Both the position numbers and the translations under genes were made by a program. From JALQUL01 sp040382935 (GTDB lineage: Bacteria > Pseudomonadota > Gammaproteobacteria > Burkholderiales > Burkholderiaceae_C): a stretch of 64,000 nucleotides of DNA. Shown in pieces: positions 16,291-23,310 of the stretch. Each line of letters opens with the position of its first letter. Within the stretch, counting starts at the first letter, position 1. The stretch lies in assembly GCA_040382935.1 (NCBI GenBank), contig JBEIEP010000015.1, forward strand, positions 1 to 64,000, written 5' to 3'. The notes beneath the pieces are model-generated. The model did no database searches, was not told the origin of the DNA, and saw only the letters and a list, made by a program, of their open reading frames with translations.

Positions 16291-16312
16291 ACTTGGTTAC
16301 ATCCAAGTAACC
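16291..16312. promoter_or_regulatory. Two interleaved inverted repeats, candidate HxlR operator
   Basis: ACTTGG (16291-16296) pairs with CCAAGT (16303-16308), and GGTTAC (16295-16300) pairs with GTAACC (16307-16312). Each has a 6-base spacer, and the two are offset by four bases. They lie 35-56 bases upstream of the hxlR ATG, which suits autoregulation. Confidence 0.5.
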
Positions 16313-16346
16313 CCTACACAGGCCGGTTGCGTCCAAAGGAGAACCC

Positions 16347-16733
16347 ATGTCAGTTCATAAATCGAAGGTTGAATGGGCCGAGCGTTGCCCTGTTCGTGAC
16401 GTGCTGGAGCGCATGGGCGACCGTTGGAGCATGTTGGTGCTGCTCATGTTGCGTGACCACACCACCATGCGATTCAGTGTTTTGAAAAACACGATTGGCG
16501 ACATCTCGCAACGCATGCTTTCACAAACACTGCGCCGTTTAGAACAAGACGGCCTGATACTGCGCGTTGCCCATCCCACCGTACCGCCTAGGGTGGACTA
16601 CTCCTTAACCGAGCTTGGCAGGTCGTTTATGCAACCCATGGGCCACCTGCTGGCTTGGGCCGACCAAAACCACCAGCAGGTGCGAGATGCCCGCTTGGCC
16701 TACGTGCCACCGCCCAAGCATGAGGCTTTGTAG
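16347..16733 (+). CDS. HxlR-family transcriptional regulator
   Basis: This 128-residue winged-helix protein has the HxlR signature: a Cys near the N terminus in 'RCPVRDVLERMGDRWSMLVL' (seen as CPVRDVLERMGDRWSMLVL), the recognition region ISQRMLSQTLRRLEQDGLI, and the wing YSLTELGRSF. Several family members (YodB, QorR, HypR) sense quinones or disulfide stress through that N-terminal Cys. AAAGGAG six bases before the ATG is a strong ribosome-binding site. The gene is divergent from the QorB-like reductase, which fits a QorR-QorB type circuit. Confidence 0.93.
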   Translation: MSVHKSKVEWAERCPVRDVLERMGDRWSMLVLLMLRDHTTMRFSVLKNTIGDISQRMLSQTLRRLEQDGLILRVAHPTVPPRVDYSLTELGRSFMQPMGHLLAWADQNHQQVRDARLAYVPPPKHEAL

Positions 16734-16849
16734 GCCGTAGCAACGATACCCAAAGTCTTAATCATGCTTGGGTTCGAGTGGCTCGTTATTAAAAAAACCT
16801 GTTATTAATCAATTAGTTAAGAAAATAGTATACATTTTTAAATTTACAT

Positions 16850-16898
16850 ACAGTTAGTCTGTTTGTAAATGTATAAATAAAACAAACTGACTGTTTGT
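16850..16898. promoter_or_regulatory. Tandem operator-like sites upstream of the TetR gene
   Basis: ACAAACTGACTGTTTGT (16882-16898) is a palindrome with perfect 6-base arms. A related site, ACAGTTAGTCTGT (16850-16862), lies 20 bases upstream. Both carry the same half-site (CTGT, then TTGT) and straddle an AT-rich promoter region just before the TetR ATG. This suggests autorepression. Confidence 0.55.
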
Positions 16899-16910
16899 TA
16901 AAATGATTGA

Positions 16911-17504
16911 ATGGCAACCAATCATGAACGCTCCACCAAAACACGGCAAAGCCTAATTGCAGAGGCTAGGCAACTGTTTGCCAAGCAGGGTTATGCCGCC
17001 ACCGGTACAGAAAGCATCTTGAAGGCCACCGGCATGAAACGTGGCGCGCTGTACCACCACTTTGCCGATAAATCAGTCCTGTTTGAAGCCGTCTACCGCC
17101 AGATATACCAAGAGGCCACCCAGGCCATTGAACTGGCGTTGCCCAAGGAACGCCAACTCTTTGCAGACCAAGACGTGGTGCACGCCTCAATGGCTTGGTT
17201 GCGCTTTGTGTCTAAGCCAGAAATCCGCCAAATCATGCTAATCGACGCCCCCGCTGCCCTGGGGTCCGCCCGTTGGCTGGCCTTAGAAAAGGAACTGGGC
17301 GCCGCGTCATTGCATAAAAGTATAGAAGCCGCTGCCGCGACCGGAATGCTTCAACCCGGTTGTAGTGCAGAGCAACTCACCAACTTGGTAAAAGGCGCAC
17401 TCAGCGCTTTGGCTCTAAGCGCGGGTTTAACGCAGGATGACACCTTTGAGGCGCAGCACCAGGAAGCGGTAGAGGCGCTTTGGCGGGGGTTTTTGCGGGC
17501 GTAG
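16911..17504 (+). CDS. TetR/AcrR-family transcriptional regulator
   Basis: This 197-residue repressor has an N-terminal helix-turn-helix at about residues 12-55. 'ARQLFAKQGYAATGTESILKATG' is seen as LFAKQGYAATGTESIL, and the recognition helix end as GALYHHFADKSVLFEAVY. The rest is the ligand-binding helical domain, whose ligand cannot be predicted. Of the two flanking genes neither is an obvious target: the HxlR gene is upstream and codirectional, and a toxin-antitoxin pair converges downstream. The tandem palindromes upstream suggest it represses itself, so its other targets may be elsewhere. Confidence 0.92.
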   Translation: MATNHERSTKTRQSLIAEARQLFAKQGYAATGTESILKATGMKRGALYHHFADKSVLFEAVYRQIYQEATQAIELALPKERQLFADQDVVHASMAWLRFVSKPEIRQIMLIDAPAALGSARWLALEKELGAASLHKSIEAAAATGMLQPGCSAEQLTNLVKGALSALALSAGLTQDDTFEAQHQEAVEALWRGFLRA

Positions 17505-17554
17505 GTCGCAGGATATGAAGCCAAACTACGAGCATCAACCAAAGAAAACCAAAC

Positions 17555-17728
17555 TCATTGGGGTAGTTCGTCACCCGCTGTAGGTGGGCGATTTTTAACC
17601 TTCAACAAAAGCTTTGCCAGATCACCTTTGCTAGATTGGCCTGCCCGCTGTAAAAAAAAGTCGGCTGTTTGCAATGCAGAAACCTTCTCGGCAACCGCCA
17701 CGGCAACGACCAATACGTCGCGCGCCAT
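17555..17728 (-). CDS. Small ORF downstream of the HigA-like gene, doubtful
   Basis: A 57-residue frame starts at an ATG at 17728, 14 bases after the antitoxin stop, and reads MARDVLVVAVAVAEKV through to GDELPQ. The helical segment ALQTADFFLQRAGQSSKG looks protein-like and is in the same direction as the toxin-antitoxin pair. The ribosome-binding site is poor. I do not recognise a family. It may be a third gene of the unit or chance coding potential in GC-rich DNA. Confidence 0.3.
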   Translation of the reverse strand: MARDVLVVAVAVAEKVSALQTADFFLQRAGQSSKGDLAKLLLKVKNRPPTAGDELPQ

Positions 17729-17741
17729 GCCCGGACAGCCG

Positions 17742-18053
17742 TCACGCCAACTCGGCAAAGTTGTTGATCTTCACAGTACCATCTGGAAATTTTGCCACCA
17801 CCTCCAGTTCACCACCCATCGCCTCAATGTGGCTGCGCAACGAGGAAATGTACATATCCGTGCGCCGCTCCAACTTGGCGACTGAGGGTTGCTGCACGTG
17901 CAAGGCTTCTGCCAACATTTTTTGAGAAAGCCCGCGGGCACGGCGCAGCTCATGCAGAGGCATTTCAGCTAACATGGCTTTGGTCTGTTGGTCGGATTGA
18001 ACACGCGCCTGAGGCGTCATCGCATTGCGCAATTCAGAAAACTTCTTGGCCAT
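17742..18053 (-). CDS. XRE-family antitoxin, HigA-like
   Basis: This 103-residue protein has a Cro/CI helix-turn-helix in the centre: ELRRARGLSQKMLAEAL followed by the recognition helix QQPSVAKLERRTDMYISSL. The C-terminal segment GGELEVVAKFPDGTVKI is typical of antitoxins that pair with Gp49/HigB toxins. It would neutralise the upstream toxin and repress the pair. The ATG at 18053 follows immediately on the toxin TGA, which it touches. A GTG at 18056 is an alternative. The N-terminal residues 'AKKFSELRNAM' match the family start. Confidence 0.88.
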   Translation of the reverse strand: MAKKFSELRNAMTPQARVQSDQQTKAMLAEMPLHELRRARGLSQKMLAEALHVQQPSVAKLERRTDMYISSLRSHIEAMGGELEVVAKFPDGTVKINNFAELA

Positions 18054-18412
18054 CACTCTTCTCCTTCACGCTTCAATTGAACAAGATGCTCGTCGTACAG
18101 TCGATCTGCAAGTGGCACATTCACGTCGTACCAACGACCATCGCCCGTTTTGTCGCCGCCTATCAGCAAGATTGCCATTCGACGCGGGTCAAAGGCATAG
18201 AGCGTTCGCAGCGGCCTTCCTGCGTGCTGCGTGCGCAGTTCACGCATATGCCCATGGCGTGATCCGTTGATTCCGCTGCTGTGCGGATGCCCTAAATTCG
18301 GGCCTCGGGCTTCAAGCAAACCAACAGACGCGGCCACCGAGACCTGCTCGGCGTTGGTGAGCGAAACCCACCAATCTCCAAATTCGTCTGTGTACTCAAC
18401 GTCCCAAGCCAT
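18053..18412 (-). CDS. RelE/HigB-type toxin (phage Gp49-like)
   Basis: This 119-residue protein matches the HigB/Gp49 branch of the RelE superfamily. It begins MAWDVEYTDEFGDWW, has GPNLGHPHS and 'MRELRTQHAGRPLRTLYAFDPRR' (seen as MRELRTQ and RTLYAFDPRRMAILL), and ends with GDKTGDGRWYDVNVPLADRLYDEHL. Such toxins cleave mRNA on the ribosome. The ATG at 18412 was chosen over a TTG two codons upstream. A consensus promoter (18419-18447) places the transcription start almost exactly at this ATG, so the message may be leaderless. The toxin precedes the antitoxin, the HigBA order. Confidence 0.9.
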   Translation of the reverse strand: MAWDVEYTDEFGDWWVSLTNAEQVSVAASVGLLEARGPNLGHPHSSGINGSRHGHMRELRTQHAGRPLRTLYAFDPRRMAILLIGGDKTGDGRWYDVNVPLADRLYDEHLVQLKREGEE

Positions 18413-18418
18413 GGTCAA

Positions 18419-18447
18419 AATATAGCTCGGAAAGAATATTTCGTCAA
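18419..18447 (-). promoter_or_regulatory. Consensus sigma-70 promoter of the higBA-like pair
   Basis: On the minus strand TTGACG (18447-18442) and TATATT (18424-18419) are exactly 17 bases apart. Transcription should start near 18412, which is the A of the toxin ATG. Confidence 0.65.
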
Positions 18448-18558
18448 GAGAATACCAATCTCACTCCAAACTCGCCTGGTTAGCGGTGTTCACAATCCAA
18501 AACGCGGCACTACTTTGAAGTGGGCCGCAATTGATTCGAGTCTGACTAACCACACCTC

Positions 18559-18762
18559 TCAACCCAGCAACCCCTCCAACTTGTCAAAACTTCCCGTCCA
18601 CCCACCCGTCATACTGGTGCGTTGATTGACAAATTCTGCAAGGTCGTCCGGCGTGGCGTCTATGGGCTCCCAGCGAATGGTGATGCGCGTGGCCTGCTCT
18701 CCTTCGCTGGCCAGTTCTACTGTGGTTTGCATTAGCAAAGGCCAATGCTTGAAGAACGGTGG
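18559..18762 (-). pseudogene. Fragment of an SRPBCC (Aha1-like) domain protein
   Basis: About 65 residues match only the C-terminal third of the SRPBCC/activator-of-Hsp90 fold. The end of the beta-sheet is MQTTVELASEG..RITIRWEPIDAT, and the long C-terminal helix is SMTGGWTGSFDKLEGLL. Full proteins of this family are about 140-160 residues. The N-terminal strands are missing, and the bases upstream (towards 18890) do not supply them. I read it as a remnant left by a deletion. Confidence 0.55.
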
Positions 18763-18896
18763 GTGTAGACAAGGCGACAGCCCCTGCCTAACGGCGCCGT
18801 CGCTATGCACTAAGGGAGGCCGGGCTGATTCGAAGCTGCGCCTCCAAGCGAAGAAGCGCAGTTCTTAACTATCGACTGGTTTGAGAGGACAGAAAA

Positions 18897-19241
18897 CTAT
18901 GCAAGCACCTCTAACCCATGCTTTTGCACAACTGAAAGCAACTTGAGCGCCGTTCCGCTGGGGCGCTTGGCACCCGCCTCCCACTTTTGTACGGTGGATT
19001 CGGTGGTGTTGAGATATCGAGCGAAGATGGGTTGGCTAACGTGATTTTGCTCGCGCAAGCGCTTAATGGCTTTTGGCTCAAACACATCGGGCACGGATAA
19101 ACATGCGTCATCGAATTCACGCAATGTTGTCTTGCTGATCGCGCCGACCTTGTGCAAGGCTTTGGTTGATTGGTGAATGGATGCGAAAGCGTCGGACTTG
19201 AACTTAGGCTTGGTACGGTTTATGGAGGGCAGGTCACTCAC
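18897..19241 (-). CDS. Orphan XRE-family antitoxin-like regulator
   Basis: This 114-residue protein has the HigA/NadS type layout: an N-terminal helical part with FDDACLSVPDVFEPKAIKRLRE, then the helix-turn-helix HVSQPIFARYLNTTESTVQKWEAGAKRPSG and ALKLLSVVQKHGLEVL, each under 20 residues in its conserved core. Such proteins normally follow a RelE-like toxin gene. Here the upstream neighbour is an intradiol dioxygenase whose stop is only 7 bases away, and no toxin is present. It may be a lone antitoxin kept as a regulator, or a remnant of a pair. Confidence 0.85.
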   Translation of the reverse strand: MSDLPSINRTKPKFKSDAFASIHQSTKALHKVGAISKTTLREFDDACLSVPDVFEPKAIKRLREQNHVSQPIFARYLNTTESTVQKWEAGAKRPSGTALKLLSVVQKHGLEVLA

Positions 19242-19248
19242 AATCCGA

Positions 19249-19896
19249 TTACGTTTTCACAACCAACTCAAACTGTGCATGCAGTTCCTGGCCTTTGGCC
19301 ACAAAAGGACGCGTCAAAACGGCGCGCTCTTCTGTGTTCAGTCTGCGCCAAATGCTGTCCTTGGCGTTCTCAGGATGGCCCTCGATATAGAACTGTGTGG
19401 TTAACAGTGTTTTGCGCCCTAGCTTCACTTTGACATGAATATGCGGCGTGCGTCCCACGTAAGTTCCGGGATGGATGGTGCGAAATTGGAAGCGGCCATC
19501 GGCGGCGACTTGGACTCGACCAAAACCTTGAAACTCTTTATGCGCCTTATTTCCGTCGCCAGAATGATGATAGTTGCCTTTGTGGTCACATTGCCAAATT
19601 TCCACCACGGCGTTTGGCAGCGGTTTGCCATGGATGTCGTAAACGACTCCACCAACCAAAGCGATTTGACCCTTGTCGTAAACGGCTGAGCCGCTTTTGA
19701 CCAAGTCCCAATCGTTGTCGGCCGGGATAGCTTCGGGGTAAAAAGGCCCTTCGGGTTGGCTAGGGGTACGCCGCAAGGTTTTGGCTTCGCTTACCGATGG
19801 GGTTAACGCCATTTGGCCCACCACAGCTCCCACCGCCAGCGCTGAAACACCAGTGACAAGGGTGCGGCGAGAAAGATTCAATTTTTGACTCAGCAT
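19249..19896 (-). CDS. Exported intradiol ring-cleavage dioxygenase
   Basis: This 215-residue protein starts with a twin-arginine-like signal (LSRRTLVTGVSALAVGAVVG), suggesting export of a folded metalloprotein. The catalytic part carries the four iron ligands of intradiol dioxygenases: the Tyr in GNYHHSG, the Tyr in HPGTYVGR, and two His in TPHIHVKV. The family cleaves catechols or protocatechuate between the hydroxyls to muconates using Fe(III). The compact size and the RTPHIH form fit the small secreted subgroup rather than the cytoplasmic Pca or Cat enzymes. I set the start at the ATG at 19896, which gives a normal signal length. An ATG 7 codons upstream is possible. Confidence 0.85.
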   Translation of the reverse strand: MLSQKLNLSRRTLVTGVSALAVGAVVGQMALTPSVSEAKTLRRTPSQPEGPFYPEAIPADNDWDLVKSGSAVYDKGQIALVGGVVYDIHGKPLPNAVVEIWQCDHKGNYHHSGDGNKAHKEFQGFGRVQVAADGRFQFRTIHPGTYVGRTPHIHVKVKLGRKTLLTTQFYIEGHPENAKDSIWRRLNTEERAVLTRPFVAKGQELHAQFELVVKT

Positions 19897-20250
19897 AGGT
19901 CCTTGGTAGTAAATCAACGGCCCAACATGCGGTTGCTTAGGTTTGGAAAGGCCAGCGGCAACTTTAGGCGAGAACTATTCGGGCCGCAACCTGTCTGTAC
20001 AAAATTTAACGTTTTACTGGTACCCGACATTTCAATGGAAGGATGTCGTAGGATGGTGCAGGACACTCGTTACGGACGATGCAGACATGCAAAACGGTGT
20101 GATCTAGAGCATCACGGTCGTATTTGTAAACTCGTGCTCACCCATCCATCTTGTCGAAAAAGACAGCAAAGACAGCCAGAACAACGGCTTGAGGTTCGCC
20201 CATAGCACGGCACCACTCACACTTTTGAAAGGCCTCTAGACGGGTACGGT
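19897..20250. other. Intergenic stretch with no recognised gene
   Basis: About 350 bases lie between the dioxygenase start and the CDGSH fragment. Translating both strands gives only short, unconvincing frames. The promoter of the dioxygenase must lie here. Given the decayed gene beside it, this may be degraded coding DNA. Confidence 0.5.
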
Positions 20251-20490
20251 TCATGGTGCAACAAACTGAGCAGCTCGATGACTGCCATCGCAATAAGGTT
20301 TGTTCTTCGAGTGCCCGCACCGGCAGAGCGTTGCACGTGGACAAGCTTGCGTTTCGCCATGAATTTGCAGATCGGCTTCTATCGCCAAGGGACCACTTTC
20401 ACGAATGCGCACGGTATTGACCAATGGTGCCGCATCAGAATTTGGCAGCCCTTCCCTGTTGGCATGCCGAATCGCACCCTAAGGGCATAA
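20251..20490 (-). pseudogene. CDGSH iron-sulfur domain fragment with an in-frame stop
   Basis: The minus strand encodes LCRCGHSKNKPYCDGSH, the complete 2Fe-2S signature of CDGSH proteins (three Cys and one His), preceded by VRIRESGPLAIEADLQIHGE. The frame ends at a TGA at 20251-20253. Upstream the reading continues as GAIRHANREGLPNSDAAP but is broken by a TAG at 20479-20481, exactly where related proteins have the Ser of CPSGAL/I. A shorter product could start at the GTG at 20412 (53 residues). It probably derives from the fused Fer4_19-CDGSH family and is truncated near the GMC gene. Confidence 0.6.
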
Positions 20491-20520
20491 ACCTTGTCTC
20501 CAATTATTGACTTAAGGGGA

Positions 20521-22119
20521 TCACGACGCAGTTCGGATCAGACAGGCCGCCCGTTCGGCCAACATCACCGTGGGAGCCATCGTATGACCACGTATCAGGG
20601 ATGGAAAGACTGAAGCGTCAACGACCCTGAGTCCACTCACGCCTTTTACCCTCAGTTCAGGATCCACTACCGCTAAGGGGTCGTTCCTTGCACCCATGCG
20701 CGCTGTTCCAACCGGATGAAATGCGATGCCTGCATCTTTACGGATCCAAGCCTCTAAGGTTTCATTGGATGCCGCCATCTCCGGATACAACTCGTTGGTA
20801 TAGGGTTGCAATGCATCGGTCGCCGCGATTTTCTGGGCTGCGCGCAGGCCCTCCATCAAGGCCAACACATCATCCCTGTTACTCAGATAAGCGGGGTCAA
20901 TTTTTGGGGCTACATTGGGATTATTGGACTCCAAGCGCACACTGCCGCGGCTTTGAGGTTGCAACAAGATGACGGCAATCGTGTAACCCGAGCGCGACGC
21001 GGCATCAGGCACATGATCAAAAACGCCTTGCGATGTGTCCGGGTTGTACTGAAACATCAGTTCAACATCTGGCCCTTTGGACGTAGACCGCGTGCGCACA
21101 AAACCCACACCGTTTTGAGCCCAATAGCTGGCGGGTCCCGTGCGGTCTTTGCGCCACTGCTCCATCTCCTGCGGGCCAGCCCAATAGGGATACGAAACGT
21201 TCACGCCCGCTGGTGCAAGCCCTCTTATTGAGACCACAACGTGGTCTTGCAAATTGGCTCCTACTCCTGGGGCATCAACGACGCAAGCAATGCCAAGCTC
21301 CCCCAAATGGTCGGCAGCCCCAATGCCCGAAAGCATCAAGAGTTGCGGCGTATTGAAAGCGCCAGCGCACAAGATCACTTCGCGGCGTGCCTCCAACACC
21401 TGCTCAATCCCAGACTGCGAGTAAGTAACGCCACAGGCGCGCCCAGCTTCTATATTGACTTTGGTGACCATCGCCTCGGTAACAATGTGCAAATTGGGGC
21501 GCGCTCTTGTAGCGGCATCCAAATAGGCGTCCGCTGGCGTTCTTCTCTCACCTTCAGGAAACAAAGTCTGGTACCTGTCGGCAACGTAAGGGGTGGCCCC
21601 ATTGGCGTCGCCCCTATCGCCATACCCCGCTTGGGTAAATGCTTGAAGCAGCGTGTCAGAGAAAGTCGTGGGCGTTGGAAGGTCTTGCATGCGCAAAGGC
21701 CCACCTTGTCCGCGCCACTGATTGGGACCACGATCTGTATCTTCAATGGATTGAAAGATATCAAGCGCAGCCTGCCAATTCCAACCCGTTGCACCGGCAG
21801 CCTCCCAAGCATCGTAGTCTGCAGGGCAACCCCTGAGCCACGCGCCAACGTTGATCGCCGTAGAGCCGCCCATGACCCGACCACGCGGCTGGTCAATCGA
21901 CCGCCCACCCAAGCTTGGCTGGGGCGTGGAGCGGTACATCCAATTCATGTCGCTACCCCATGTGTGGAAGAAAGCACCTTGCATACGACCAACGTCGTTT
22001 GTGTTTTCTTTTCCAGCCTCAAGCAGCGCGACTTGAACCTGCGGATCCTCACTCAGTCTCGCGGCAAGTACCGGACCCGCCGCGCCAGCGCCAACAATGA
22101 TGTAGTCGAACTGATTCAT
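20521..22119 (-). CDS. GMC-family oxidoreductase (choline dehydrogenase-like)
   Basis: This 532-residue flavoprotein has the GMC layout. The FAD motif is DYIIVGAGAAGPVLAARL at residues 4-21. The first GMC signature is GRVMGGSTAINVGAWLRG, and the second is ILCAGAFNTPQLLMLSGIG. The catalytic His is in AFHPVGTARMG near the C terminus. GMC enzymes oxidise primary or secondary alcohols, including choline, aliphatic and polyether alcohols. The substrate is unknown. The ATG at 22119 starts MNQFDY. A GTG three codons upstream is possible. The stop of the SnoaL-like gene lies 15 bases upstream, so the two form a unit. Confidence 0.92.
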   Translation of the reverse strand: MNQFDYIIVGAGAAGPVLAARLSEDPQVQVALLEAGKENTNDVGRMQGAFFHTWGSDMNWMYRSTPQPSLGGRSIDQPRGRVMGGSTAINVGAWLRGCPADYDAWEAAGATGWNWQAALDIFQSIEDTDRGPNQWRGQGGPLRMQDLPTPTTFSDTLLQAFTQAGYGDRGDANGATPYVADRYQTLFPEGERRTPADAYLDAATRARPNLHIVTEAMVTKVNIEAGRACGVTYSQSGIEQVLEARREVILCAGAFNTPQLLMLSGIGAADHLGELGIACVVDAPGVGANLQDHVVVSIRGLAPAGVNVSYPYWAGPQEMEQWRKDRTGPASYWAQNGVGFVRTRSTSKGPDVELMFQYNPDTSQGVFDHVPDAASRSGYTIAVILLQPQSRGSVRLESNNPNVAPKIDPAYLSNRDDVLALMEGLRAAQKIAATDALQPYTNELYPEMAASNETLEAWIRKDAGIAFHPVGTARMGARNDPLAVVDPELRVKGVSGLRVVDASVFPSLIRGHTMAPTVMLAERAACLIRTAS

Positions 22120-22134
22120 GGGGAGCACCTATGC

Positions 22135-22902
22135 TTAGAAACCAAACTTACCGTTTGCGTTTTTCCACTCTGCGCGCGGTAGGATGGTTTCGATAACGTC
22201 CCAGTGCTCGACGATCTTTCCGGCTGACACGCGAAACAGGTCATAGAAAGCCGAGTGTTTGCCTGCAAATTCGCCTTCGCTGACGGCCAACACAAAATTA
22301 CCTTCACCCAAGACTTTGTGCACTTCGTTGTATTTCATCGTCACACCCGCTTTGGCCATGGCGGCCAGCGCCTCGGATAAGCCCCCTAGCCCATCGGCAA
22401 TGGCAGGGTTGTGCTGCGTGTAGTTGTTGGCGTCAATGTAGTGAGGCAATTTGTCGTACTTTGCATTCAGCAAAATATCACTCACAAAAGCGCTCACAAG
22501 CGTTTTGTTGGCCTGGGTCTTATCCAAATCACTGACCTCAGTGGGGCCATCAATCATGCTGTGACCGGACGGGTTGGGCTGGGTGGGCTTGTCTTGCAAG
22601 TTGTCCCAGTGCTCAACCACTAAACCGTTTTCTAAGCGAAAAATATCAAAACCAATCTTGAGGCCGAAAAAGTTGTAGTCGGTGTGGACCACCACATATT
22701 GGCCATCTTGGAACACCCGCACTGGGCTCGCCTTGATGGATCCTTGAGCCGCTTGCAGCACAGCGCCTAAACCCGCCAGACCATCGCCCACACCTACGTT
22801 ATGCTGAATATATTTGTCTGCGTTAACGACTTTAACTGCCTCGGAATCGCCGGTTTCTAGGCTTTTAACTAAGGCGACGATCTGTTGTTTAGTTTGCGAC
22901 AT
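22135..22902 (-). CDS. Tandem SnoaL/NTF2-like protein
   Basis: This 255-residue cytoplasmic protein contains two copies of the SnoaL-like cone-barrel domain. Each starts with a helix and a 'YIQHN' or 'YTQHN' motif (KYIQHNVGVGDG near 31 and NYTQHNPAIADG near 160), and ends with a FDIFRLENGLVVEHWD or YDLFRVSAGKIVEHWD strand. Proteins of this type include polyketide cyclases and small hydrolases or isomerases. No specific reaction can be assigned. AAGGAAA lies 9 bases before the ATG. It is upstream of, and co-directional with, the GMC oxidoreductase gene. Confidence 0.85.
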   Translation of the reverse strand: MSQTKQQIVALVKSLETGDSEAVKVVNADKYIQHNVGVGDGLAGLGAVLQAAQGSIKASPVRVFQDGQYVVVHTDYNFFGLKIGFDIFRLENGLVVEHWDNLQDKPTQPNPSGHSMIDGPTEVSDLDKTQANKTLVSAFVSDILLNAKYDKLPHYIDANNYTQHNPAIADGLGGLSEALAAMAKAGVTMKYNEVHKVLGEGNFVLAVSEGEFAGKHSAFYDLFRVSAGKIVEHWDVIETILPRAEWKNANGKFGF

Positions 22903-23046
22903 GGTGATGTTTCCTTTGGATTGGTTGGTGCCGTCGCTTTAGAGGCAATGACGTGATTTGGAAGCGCTAGTTTCATGTTTTTGACTTTTTATACAAGGTA
23001 AAAATCCGCCAAAAAATGGTCAAAATCATGCATTGCTAAAACTTAG

Positions 23047-23310
23047 CCCTGCCGGGAGCTAGGCGTCAGCAGCGCGACGTTCTACAAGTGGCGCGCCAGG
23101 TATGGCGGTATGGACACCTCGATGATGGCCAGGATGAAAGAGCAGGAGGATGAGAACCGGCGCTTGCGCAAGCGCTACATGGACGAGAAGCTCAAAGCCG
23201 AGATCGTTGCCCAGGCCTTGGCAAAAAAGTGGTGAGGCCGTCTCGACGGCGCGAGATGGCCTGTGAATCGGTCAAACCGCGTGGGGTTGGCATCACGCTA
23301 GCCTGTACAA
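23047..23310 (+). mobile_element. IS3-family insertion sequence remnant (orfA end, frameshift site, orfB start)
   Basis: In one frame 23056-23235 encodes ELGVSSATFYKWRARYGG, then a helical segment ending EIVAQALAKKW and a stop. This is the C-terminal half of an IS3-family OrfA, including the recognition helix and leucine zipper. In the -1 frame 23229 onward encodes VVRPSRRREMACESVKPRG and GITLACTNF, the start of the IS407-type OrfB. The heptamer A-AAA-AAG at 23223-23229 sits in the orfA frame exactly where IS3 elements shift to produce OrfAB. The 5' half of orfA and nearly all of orfB, with the DDE catalytic residues, are missing, so it is dead. Confidence 0.8.
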
